Below are positions 39,918 to 48,850 of a DNA stretch of 64,000 nucleotides, piece after piece. Position numbers and translations under genes: made by a program. Below the pieces are notes generated by a model, which worked only from the letters and a program-made list of their open reading frames with translations, did no database searches and had not been told where the DNA came from. The DNA comes from Pithys albifrons albifrons (Eukaryota; Chordata; Aves; Passeriformes; Thamnophilidae). The stretch is taken from contig NC_092459.1 of the NCBI RefSeq assembly GCF_047495875.1, positions 39,730,490-39,794,489 of the forward strand, written 5' to 3'. Within the stretch, counting starts at the first letter, position 1. Every line of letters begins with the position of its first letter.

Positions 39918-40339
39918 CATGCATGTTAAATGATATTTTATTTTGCCTCACTCCAATTTTCAGTGCAAATATTATAAGTTCATGAAATGGACAAGCAAGA
40001 TTAAATAATTGATCTTCAGTTCTTGAGATACAGACATGAAGGAAGGAAATAAAATTGTTTTAACACTGCCATGCAGTGGCTTTGCACAGGAGACTCTCCA
40101 GGTTTGGGGGACAGAGAGGAATGCAGAAAACACTTTCATCTGAAATTACAAGCATGAAATTACTTCCAGTAAGCTTGACTTCCTGATTATTGTGTAACAT
40201 TATCAAAAGGCACACTTAAGGCTATTTTGGCACCCTAAATGTATATTACCATTTCTAAACAAATTTAAAATTAATAATGACTGCCCTTGATGTATAATGC
40301 CTTAGTTGCTGTGGGATTTATTTTTACTTTTTTTTACAG

Positions 40340-40497
40340 GATCTCTGTGAGGTCATCTATCCTAAAAGTTGAATCAGTCGTCTCACCTTTAAAATCATTA
40401 TACCAGAGATACTTATTCAAGAACTTTGACAGATGGATATTTATAATAACAGCAATTCAGTTTTTGCTGCTGCTGAGCAAGTTGCCTGCACCACAAA
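40340..40497 (+). other. Candidate spliced exon (unverified)
   Basis: A strong acceptor (a long T-rich tract ending TTTTTTTTTACAG at 40339) precedes 158 bases that stay open in one frame, followed by a good donor, AAA|GTAAGC, at 40498. The peptide contains a hydrophobic stretch (WIFIITAIQFLLLL) but matches no family I recognise. Strong splice-site pairs arise by chance in AT-rich DNA, so this is a candidate only; it could belong to a non-coding RNA. Confidence 0.2.
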
Positions 40498-41409
40498 GTA
40501 AGCTTTACATATAGGTTCCAGAAAAACCACTTGCCTCGTCTCCATACAGGAATGAAGACAGTATTCACTTTAATAGTTAATTATTCATATAAATAAAAAC
40601 ATGCCACATGTTTTAAACTAAAATAACTGGAGGGAGGAGGGGGATGGGGGCAGGGATAGAAATCATCTTTACCAATAAAGGCCATAACTCATAATTACTC
40701 ACTTTGGCAGTTCTTCAGATTCTGCCTTTTCTACTCAGACAACTCTAATTGTCCTTTAAGGTTGGGGTGGGCAGGGGGTTGTTTCATTTTATGGCCATGT
40801 CTTCTCAATGTTCAAGCAATATTTCCTCTAATTTAGCCTGTCTTTATGCATTAATATTTGTCTAACTGCTTATATTTATCTTGTTTGCACTCTAAAGAAC
40901 TGATTTCTCCAATTGACCTTGCCATGTCTAAGTTATAGGTACTCTTCCATCTTTCAGTTCTCACCTCAGTGAAAACCCCTGACTCTTTAATAGCATAGAT
41001 GTAAAAACTTTCCTTGCTTGCTGACAGTCTTTTGAATAAACAGTTAACACACACAGTATATTATCACATACTTTATATTTTCCAATATAATCTTACAACA
41101 AGTGTCATGCACACAGATTCTTTGGTTATACAACATTTATTGTCATGTGTTATGTGGTTGGACATATTTTATTCTGAAAAAGACTATTAATGGTTTTATT
41201 AGAGATTTTTTTCCAGCAATGAATATACACATACATAAAATTCTCTTGAAATATTAGCTTTTCTATAAGAGAAGTTTCTAATACCATCTTTTAAAAAAAT
41301 GTGTAGGAAATACACTCGCTTTTATAGTCATTCAAGAGAAAAAAAAATCTCTGTCCTTAATATTCACATGTTACTTACTGTATAGATCTACATATAATTT
41401 TACTTGATT

Positions 41410-41985
41410 TCATATGACAAGTTGGAAGAGATCCACAAGGATCATTGAGTTCAGCTCCTGACCCTGCACAGGAACATCCCCAAGAGTCACACCATGTGCC
41501 CAAGAATATTGTCCAAACACTTCTTGAATTCTGTCTACACCATTTCACTATCTTCGTTGCTGAATATCTGAATATAGCTGAATATCTTTCTTCTATTGTA
41601 GTGCCCAAAACTACTCACAATATTCAAGGTGAGGCTGCCCCAGTGCAGAGCAGAGCAGGACAATCCCCTCCCTTGACTGGTTGGTGCTGCTGTGCCTGAT
41701 GCCCCCAGGACATGGTTGGCCCTCCTGGCTCCCAGGGCACTGCTTACTCATACTCAACTTGCCAATGACCAGGTCCCCCAGGTCCCTTTCCACAGTACTC
41801 CCAGCATCTCATTCCCCAGTTTGTACATACACTCAGGTGCAGAATCAGCCACTTCGCCTTGTTGAACTTCTTATGGTTGGTGATTGCTCAGTCCTCTCAT
41901 TTGCTGAGGTTTCTCTGCAGGGCCTCCTTGCTTTTGAGGAAGTCAGCAGCTCCTCCCAGTTTTGCACCATCTGAAAACTTGGATT
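41410..41985 (-). mobile_element. CR1 LINE 3' fragment, - strand
   Basis: The sequence is the reverse complement of CR1 3' UTR and C-terminal ORF2. It begins at the left with a GTTGGAAGAGATCCACAAGG block (the CR1 tail without intact octamers). Toward the right are GAGGCTGCCCCAGTGCAGAG, GGCCCTCCTGGCTCCCAGGG and CTCCTCCCAGTTTTGCACCA, the last being the reverse complement of the catalytic-box region. The segment near 41543-41600 does not match and contains a small CTGAATAT repeat, so there has been local replacement or expansion. It is non-coding and 5'-truncated just upstream of the FADD box. Confidence 0.9.
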
Positions 41986-43510
41986 TGGATTTTATCCTAT
42001 ATATTACAAAGAGTTTTCTCGGAAAAGTGTAACAAGGACTCAAGATAGAATTTGAAGGACTGAATGAAAAAGAATATTTCCCCTGACATTCTCTGCATGA
42101 ATTTGACCTCATAAGACAAGCAATGAAAGACTACTGAATTTCAAGACTACTTTTAAATTGGACTTAATTTTAATAAATAGAAAGTTAAGAGAAGCAGAAT
42201 GATTTTATTCACCAGCTCATGCCTCTACTACTTGACTGCAGAACAGACACTGCACATCCCATCAGAAAGACACCATTTTTTTTCCTCAAGTCCTTCCTAG
42301 ACATGCCAATTTTTTTGCATGTTTATTATTCTCATCATGGGTGAGTACTTATATCTGTTCTGAATTTGTTCTCCTTTAATTTCCATTTATGTTCCTTTGT
42401 CCTGTCTTCTTGTTCTGGTCTGAAAATAGCAGCTCATGTTGACATTATCTGTTCCATTTAAAATTTTAAATACTTCAATTAAATCATCTCTTAAGGTTTT
42501 TTTCTTTTTATAGATTTAGATATTCAGCTTGTCCTCAGAACTTATACTTTCAACCTTGCCCCCTTTTCAAGAACAGCAATATCACATCTATAATATATAT
42601 CAAAGGTAACATTGTGCAGTTTGAATGTTGTCTCTAACTTTCTTAAATGTATATATTCCTTTCCCCTGGCTAACTGTCCTAGATGGCATGTCTTTGGAAC
42701 CACTTTTAAAATGGTCTCGTCAAAGTCAATAGCATTAATTACATTCTGTTAGTCTTAAAATGCACTTTATATTTCTGATACCAGAGCTTGGATATTTTTT
42801 TAACATTAATTCTTATAATCATGTAAGTGGATGGTGAAAAAAAAATAGCTATAATGTTATTCATTACTATTTATCCTCTATATTTGAATTGCCTTTCTTA
42901 ATGTAGTTTATTTTTATAGAAACTGACCAATTTCTATGTTGTGGTTCTTAGACTCATAGTTATGCACCTTCACATTCTTCCTATGCTATATCCAATTCAA
43001 GTACAAGTTCCCCAGTAAAATACCACTACAGGCACATTTTCAGTTTTTATAGCAAATACTTTATGCAGAGTGTAATTTCTAAAAATACTGTAATAAATTA
43101 GAGCACTTTTTACAGAGTGCCACTTCCATTTCAATATCCAACCAACAGAGGACTGCTTAATTTCAGTCACAGAGGAAAAATGCAGAAAGTTCATGGAAAT
43201 AATCCAAGGATAGAAACTTGCCTGTGGAGAAAATATCAAATAGTAGGTAACTCAAGTGAAGACTTCTTTCTTTGGTGTGCTGTAATTGTAAATACGTGTT
43301 TCGCATGGGTAGAACAGAGTCTGAGAGGGGGCGAAAAGGCTTCATTCACTCAGGGTGATCGCCCAACCTATATCCCAGTTTAGAGGAACCCTGAATATCA
43401 ATAACTTGTTCCTGGCTGACTTGAGAGTCATTGGTAACTGAATCTGGTAGCCTTCATTTCACAACATCTTACTTCTTCCATAACCTGGTAAAGGCACAAC
43501 ATAGAGACAA
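41986..43510. other. Unique sequence, no gene seen
   Basis: No exon, RNA gene or repeat family was recognised. The 88-codon frame at 43117-43383 has no recognisable domain and no supporting splice signals. Confidence 0.55.
43506..43510 (+). repeat. Target-site duplication, left copy (GACAA)
   Basis: GACAA abuts the left end of the LTR at 43511-44121 and matches GACAG at 44122-44126 in four of five positions. A 5 bp duplication suits several endogenous retrovirus classes. Confidence 0.55.
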
Positions 43511-44121
43511 TGTTATGGGTTTAGCTAGGTGTAGGCTTAAATTTAGGCTTTAGATTTCGGAGTAGGCCTGAGACTATCTGCTGACTTGAGCTGGGCTGGG
43601 CCAGCTGACAGCTGACTACTATGGCCAATAGTATTCCATACTATATTCCAGCATCATCTCAAAATATAAAAGCCAGTGTGGGAGTGGCTTAGGCAGTCCA
43701 TTCAAGTTGTGGTCCCAGGAAGACACACTGTGCCGTCCCAGGAGGGACGGGAGGCCCAGGTCCAGCACCGGCTTAACACCATGTTATCTTAGGGAAGTAA
43801 AATGTTTGTTCTTAGTCCTTCTGTCTGCTTGAGTCTGTCCCTCTGGGGATTGAGTTCTCTGGGGTGATTTGTAGCTAAAATAGTGGGATCTGTGTTCAAT
43901 GGAGAGTGGGGAGTTATTTTTTGTTATTTCTAACTTGTGTGTGTGTTATATTGTAGTTTTCTTTTAACTTTCTCTTTTCGGTATAAATATATATAGTTAG
44001 TTTAAGTATAAACCTAGTTTGAGTTTCCAGAGGTTTTTTTCCTCCCTTTTCTCAGTGAGGGGAGGAAGGCTCTGACACTCTGTATTGGACAGTTGGCATT
44101 TTGCCAGCTCAACCCAAGACA
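43511..44121 (+). mobile_element. Solo LTR of an endogenous retrovirus, + strand
   Basis: The element starts TGTTATGGGTT and ends AACCCAAGACA, imperfect inverted termini matching at 9 of 11 positions with the canonical TG...CA ends, over 611 bp. It is flanked by a near-perfect 5 bp duplication (GACAA/GACAG). CCAAT (43625-43629) and an AATATAAAAG TATA-type box (about 43663-43672) lie about 35 bases apart, as in a retroviral U3 promoter. Downstream are a T-rich, GT-rich segment and a TATAAATATATATAG stretch. No internal viral genes adjoin it, so it is a solo LTR. It is unrelated to the LTRs at 13851 and 33874. Family not named. Confidence 0.82.
43625..43672 (+). promoter_or_regulatory. LTR promoter: CCAAT plus TATA box
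   Basis: CCAAT at 43625-43629 and ATATAAAA centred at about 43667 have the spacing of a polymerase II core promoter inside U3. Transcription would start at about 43695. Both motifs are intact, so residual promoter activity is possible but not shown. Confidence 0.5.
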
Positions 44122-46288
44122 GACAGTCACAAAATTCCATCACCACAAGTTCTCTATGTAAAACCAAAGGACTCCACTTCTCTGTCTGGAGTTGATCACT
44201 AAAGCAGATTGAATGGAGGGCAGAACCTGTCCCCTAAAACATGAGGTTATTTCTTCATCATTTGAACTAAATATAGAGGTCACCACATTTACATGAAACT
44301 GAATTTGAAAAAGAGATAAAGTGTTCAAAAATTAAATATTGTTGTCATACTGTTCTTTTGCCCATAAAATGGGTTAGAGATTTTGTTTCATGTGTATCCT
44401 TTGTCTTCATGTGATGATCTGCAAGACACAGAAAATGTATTTGTTTTGTTTAAAAGTTGCAAACGTGTGATATGGAAAAGTCTTTTGAAACTTTTTTTTT
44501 AAAGGAACCCCATCTCACAACTAGCCTTCACAGTGTGCTCTTGGGCACCCTTTTTGGCATTGTGCTGTCAGTTCATTTGATTTGCTATCTGCATGTGATA
44601 TTATGTGCCATATTGTCACAACTTAGGAAGAAGCAGTAAATTGAAGTCGAGTCCTCATTGGAATGAAACTCCCATTTTAAGGAGAAATTCAGATCTATTC
44701 AGTTTGACCTTGGAACTTGAATTAAATCTTTAGAAACTCAACTTTCTCGAGGGAAGTATAAGGTTTGTATGAGACTGGATATATTAAAAGCTCATGCAGC
44801 TCTGGTATAGTGCATGTGCCAGGGTGGTTAATTTTTAATTTAGAGGACAATGAGAAAATCAAAGGTTTTCACCTGAACTAATTTTCACAGATTTAATTTG
44901 TTATACTCAAAGCTGGTTTATAAGCATTTAACAATCCATTAAAAGCAGTATTAAAAGCTCAGTTGTGATTTTTACTGAAACATTTTTGTATGTTTAACCT
45001 GATTTCTGAATGGATTTTGTTATAGTTTGAGGTGGTATAAAAATGCACATAAGTCTAGGTTGGATTCCAATTTTGTATTGTAATAAGCAGCATTTTATGT
45101 ATGGGTCTGTATGCACATTCCACAAATCATTCAGAAAGAAAAATCAAGTGGATGTGGTTATTGAAGATGAGGATGACACTTACCTGCTTGAGATTTGATG
45201 CATATAATACATAAGGGATTGTCCTTGCTTCAGTCATAAAACTAATCCATTTAGATTGTCAAGACAGGGAGTTGGGCACAACAGATTTTTTTTCAGACTA
45301 CAGCATATCAACACCTCACTGTAGCAGAGCAGCACCAACACTGGAAAGCAAAGCCAGGACACTTGCTCCTGCCCTACCTGCAGCAGAGTAAGGTAGTTAC
45401 TAAATCTTCTCTCAGGATTGGGAAAGTGAACTTGCCCTGCTCCCAGAGGCACAGAGGCAAAACCTGAGATTTCTAAAATGGCCAGATGTTCTTCTCCTGC
45501 TTGCTATCACTGCTGAGTAAATGCTGACTTTTCATTAAATCTGCATGCAGCAATTCAATCAGAAGTTGTGGTGCTTTTTTGTAGAAGTATTGGAATAATT
45601 TTGGTATGCTGCTAACATGTTCATGACTCATTTTAGTGTGAATTCCAGAGTTGTCAAGAAACATTGTTAAGGCTATTGAAGTCTGGCTATTGCGGAAAAG
45701 AGTTACACTGCAACCCCTGTGTCAGTGAGAGGAAAGGAAAATAAAAATCCCTCAGTGCTTGCAATTCCTTGCATTGCAGTAAGGCATGGGCTTTAGGCTT
45801 AATTGCATTTTATGTCTGTGCTTTTACAGAGGAAAAACATGGACCAGTGTACTTTTCTCACACTAAGGAACGCAGAAGGTTAACCCCAGAAGTTCCTCCA
45901 TTTCTGCAAAGTAGTAGATGGCAAATGCACCCTTCATAATGTGTGATGTTCTACAAGTGCTGCATTTTTGTGCCTGGGAGTGGAGAAAAGCTATCCACAA
46001 GGACCGAGGAGGTAGAACTAGATGGAAGTAGATGTGTTCAGTGCAGGATGCACACAATTTTACAAGTTGGGGAAAGTCACACAGTATGGCCAGCCTGGAA
46101 AAACACTTCTTTAACAGCATTTTTTCAGGTGATTTTTCTTTTTTTAACCATTAAGCATACTGCAAGGTGATAATGATTCATTTTATGGAGTCCAGTAACA
46201 GGACTGAATAACACATTGTAAAGCCTGGATTCTTCTGCTAATTTGCAGAGAAAAACCAGTGTCACCAGCATCACTGGCCAGCTCCATA
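44122..46288. other. Unique sequence, no gene seen
   Basis: The first five bases (GACAG) are the right copy of the LTR target duplication. The rest shows no recognisable exon, RNA gene or transposon. TTGAAGTCGAG near 44641 weakly recalls the palindromic repeat centre but is too short to annotate. Confidence 0.55.
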
Positions 46289-46334
46289 ATTCACAGAAAC
46301 ACAGAGTCACAGAATATGCTGAATGGGAAGAGAC
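46289..46334 (-). mobile_element. CR1 3' tail fragment, - strand
   Basis: The 46 bases read as the reverse complement of the CR1 terminus: octamer-like CACAGAAA / CACAGAGT / CACAGAAT units, then ATGCTGAATGGGAAGAGAC. The match to the end of the CR1 at 35378-37467 stops abruptly after GAAGAGAC, where RTE sequence begins. With the CR1 fragment at 47593-48594 (same strand, same subfamily) it probably forms one CR1 split by the RTE insertion. Confidence 0.82.
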
Positions 46335-46339
46335 TGTGA

Positions 46340-47542
46340 GGCTGGATCAGCGTCAGATATGGCAATGCACTCTCTGAGCCCTTTCCAATAAACTATGGCA
46401 TGAAACAAGGTTGTGTTCTTGCACCAACTCTATTCACAATCTTCTTCAGCATGATGCTCCAAAGAGCCACAGCAGACCTCGATGAAGAAAACGGCATCTA
46501 CATCCAATATCGTACCGATGGAAACCTATTCAACCTAAGGTATCTGAAGGCCCACAACAAGATCCTAAATCACCTTGTCTGAGAGCTGCTTTTTGCTGAC
46601 GATGCCACCCTTGTTGCTCACACAGAAGCAACTCTGCAGCGCTTAACATCCTGCTTTGCAGAGGCTGCTGAGCTTTTTGGGTTGGAAGTCAGCTTGAAGA
46701 AGACAGAAGTTCTCTACCAACCTGCACCTCAGGAAGACTTCCATCATCCCCACATCACATTCACCATAGGTGAATCAGAGCTTAAGTCAATCCAGCAGTT
46801 CACCTGTCTGGGAAACATCATTTCCTTGGACAGTAAGATTGAGAAAGAGATAGACAACAGGTTAACAAAGGCATAGAGAGCCTTCAGAAAACTCCATAAA
46901 AGAGTCTGGTCCAATAAACACCTGAAGAAAAGTACAAAGATCAGTGTCTACAGAGCCATTGTACTGTCTACTCTTTTATATGGGTCCGAATCATGGGACT
47001 GCCACCACCTGCGGCTTCTCGAATGCTTCCATCTACGCTGCCTCACTAAAATCCTAAACATTCACTGGTCTGATTACGTGATCAATGTGTCTGTTCTTGA
47101 ACAGGCAGGGGTCAGCAGTATCGAGGCCATGCTGATGAGAACGCAGCTGCGCTGGGCAGGGCACGTCTCCAAGATGGAGGATCACCGCATCCTGAAGATT
47201 GTGCTCTATGGTGAACTCGCCACCGGCTGCCGCAAGAGAGGAGCCCCGAAGTGGAGATACAAGGACTCCCTGAAACAACACTTCAGCCTTGGCCATATTG
47301 ACTGCCATCAATGGTCCACTCTGGCCTCCAGCTGGGATTCATGGAGACACACCATTCACAACGCTGCTGTTTCCTTTGAGAACACACTCAGAGTCAGTCT
47401 CAAGGAGAAAAGACAACACGGAAAGAACCATTCCTCACCAATATGGCCTAAGGACACGTTCTGCTGTGCCTTTTGCGACCAGACTTTCCTATCCTGCATT
47501 GGCCTTTTTAGCCACCAGCGCGCTTGCAGCAAGCGTGGGTAG
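46340..47542 (+). pseudogene. RTE ORF remnant: reverse transcriptase C-terminal part
   Basis: About 400 codons in one uninterrupted frame except for two nonsense codons: TGA at 46580-46582, just before ELLFADD and probably from CGA by CpG decay, and TAG at 46874-46876, between LTKA and RAFRKL. There are no frameshifts. The palm motif FADD (both Asp kept) lies about 85 codons in. Near the end, CCAFCDQTFLSCIGLFSHQ followed by RAC fits C-x2-C-x12-H-x4-C, a variant of the C2H2-like finger often found at the C terminus of this RTE group, with the final His replaced by Cys. The normal stop is TAG at 47540-47542. The good preservation contrasts with the shifted CR1 frames nearby and argues for a younger insertion. 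It is non-functional as it stands: truncated at the 5' end and with two stops. Confidence 0.85.
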
Positions 47543-47577
47543 TCCCCTTCCCAAATCTTTGTTCGCAAAGCCTAGCC

Positions 47578-47592
47578 ATGATGATGATGATG
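47578..47592 (+). repeat. (ATG)5 tail of the RTE element
   Basis: Five tandem ATG units end the RTE copy. On the - strand they give a spurious His-rich run. A trinucleotide microsatellite replaces the poly(A) tail in RTE-type LINEs, so this marks the 3' integration end. Confidence 0.85.
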
Positions 47593-48594
47593 TTGGTTTC
47601 TATTCATATATTTGAAATAACTCTTTTTATTGTCTCTCCCCCCATTTCTGGCAGCTTCAAGTCCAGTTGAGCTTTGGCCACTCAATCTTTTTTCTCTACA
47701 GTACACGCAGCATTTCCGTATCCTTCCCATATCACTTGACCTTATTTCCACTGGGCATACACCTTGCTTTTTTGCCTTATTTCCAAGAGGAGACTCCTGT
47801 TCAGCCAAGCTGGCCTTCTGCCTCACCTGCTTGACTTTGACATTTGGGAATTTCCTGCTCTTATGCCCTTAGAAGATGATGTTCAAAAAGGGACCAGCAG
47901 TGATGGATCCAAGCTCCTGCAAAAACATTTTCCCCAGGAACCTTACTTACTAATTCCCTGAGCAGCCTGAAGACTTCTTTCCTTGTGTCCAGAGCTAAGG
48001 TTTTGCTGGCACTTTTCCATCTGTCAGCAGAGATTTTAAACTCCATCACTTTGTGCTCACTGTGGCCAAGATGGCCTCAAACCTCCACTTCACTCATGAC
48101 ATCCTCTTTGATGACAATCAGCAGATAAAGGGTCTTTTAAAGCAGATCTTTTCAAGTAAGCTCCCTTAGGACCTGTTCCATAAAGTTGTGATTCTGTTTT
48201 TTCAGGAATCTTCTGGCCCAGGTTGCACCAGCTCTGTGATGCGCCCAGTTACTATCTGGCAAGTTGAAGTCCCCTATCAGGACAAGGGAAGTTGACTTGG
48301 AAGTGTCCTTTAATTCCTCAAAGAAAATTTGTTGGTGTCATCATCCTGTCTGGGAGGTCTATAGCAGACTCCCACGACAACATGCACATTGTTTGCCCCT
48401 TGACTCTTACCCAGAGTGTCTCAGCTGTGCCACTGCCAAATGTGAGCTCCATATGTTCTAACCCTTCTAAGACACAGTGCCACCCTTTGCCTCTTCTGCC
48501 CTGTCTATCCCTCCTGAAGAGCCTGTAACCATCCAACACGGCACACCAGTCAAAGGTCTCATCCCACTAAGTTTCACTTATGCCAATGATGTCA
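47593..48594 (-). mobile_element. CR1 LINE, endonuclease-to-linker segment, - strand
   Basis: Read on the - strand from right to left, it begins with an endonuclease block corresponding to IGISETWWDE (about 48594-48560) and VLDGYRLFRRDRQGRRGKGW (about 48540-48475). It continues through GDFNLPDSNW (about 48280-48250) and LGHSEHKVMEF (about 48065-48035) to the linker ending KKSYFKYMN near 47600. All are CR1 ORF2 landmarks. Several stops and shifts are present. It stops at the RTE tail; the same subfamily's 3' end reappears at 46289-46334. The RT, C-terminal and most 3' UTR sequence expected between them (about 1.7 kb, judging by the copy at 35378-37467) is absent. Confidence 0.92.
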
Positions 48595-48850
48595 ATTCAT
48601 AGAAACACAGAATGATTTTGGATAGAAAGGACCTTAACTCTTATCTTGTCCCAGCCCTCCTGCCATTGGCAGAGACACCTTCCACTAGACCAGGTTGCTC
48701 AAAACCTCACCAAACCTGGTTTCCAACACTTGCAGGGCTGAGGAGTCCACAACTTCTCTGAGCAAAATGTTCTAGTGTCTCACCACCCTCGCAGTGAAAA
48801 ATTCCTTCCTAACATCCTAATTCCAATTTTCTTCTCATATTATTGCCTCT
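48595..48850 (-). mobile_element. CR1 LINE 3' fragment abutting another CR1
   Basis: A separate CR1 of a different subfamily. Its 3' end (CATAGAAACACAGAATGATT, octamer-like) meets the upstream end of the CR1 at 47593-48594. It then shows the familiar reverse-complement blocks CTAGACCAGGTTGCTCAAA, CTTCTCTGAGCAAAATGTTC and TCACCACCCTCGCAGTGAA, fading near 48850. No coding capacity. The abrupt joint suggests one CR1 inserted next to or into the other. Confidence 0.87.

Larger units (their letters stand above)
37468..41409. other. Unique stretch with candidate regulatory content
   Basis: No confirmed exon. It contains a compact palindrome (38010-38045), a segment with several homeodomain-type TAATTA motifs (about 38494-38959), a composite microsatellite (39795-39917) and one candidate internal exon (40340-40497). 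No transposon body was recognised. Confidence 0.5.
46335..47592 (+). mobile_element. RTE-clade LINE, 5'-truncated, (ATG)5 tail
   Basis: A non-LTR retrotransposon unrelated to CR1. Evidence: a single reading frame with SEPFPINYGMKQGCVLAPTL (RT block before the catalytic box), LLFADDATLVAH (catalytic box, FADD intact), LKKTEVLYQPAP, FTCLGNIIS, a thumb segment with LLYGSESW, the MRTQLRWAGHVSKMEDHRI block and a C-terminal Cys/His finger. The frame stops at 47542. The 3' UTR is only about 35 bases and ends in (ATG)5 (47578-47592), a short 3' UTR plus trinucleotide tail that is characteristic of RTE elements. The endonuclease and the start of RT are missing by 5' truncation. RTE LINEs are rare in most birds; the AviRTE lineage described from some tropical birds and filarial nematodes is the leading candidate, but the subfamily cannot be settled without a database comparison. 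It lies within a CR1 in the opposite orientation. Confidence 0.85.

Noticed and set aside
39604..39985. Long frames over the microsatellite (Cys/Val or Thr/His/Asp repeats)
   Set aside because: They are created solely by the TG and TGTGTC repeats, which lack stops in these frames.
47572..47826. His-rich C-terminus of a - strand frame
   Set aside because: The His run is the (ATG)5 tail of the RTE element read backwards, and the rest is decayed CR1 linker; it is not a metal-binding protein.
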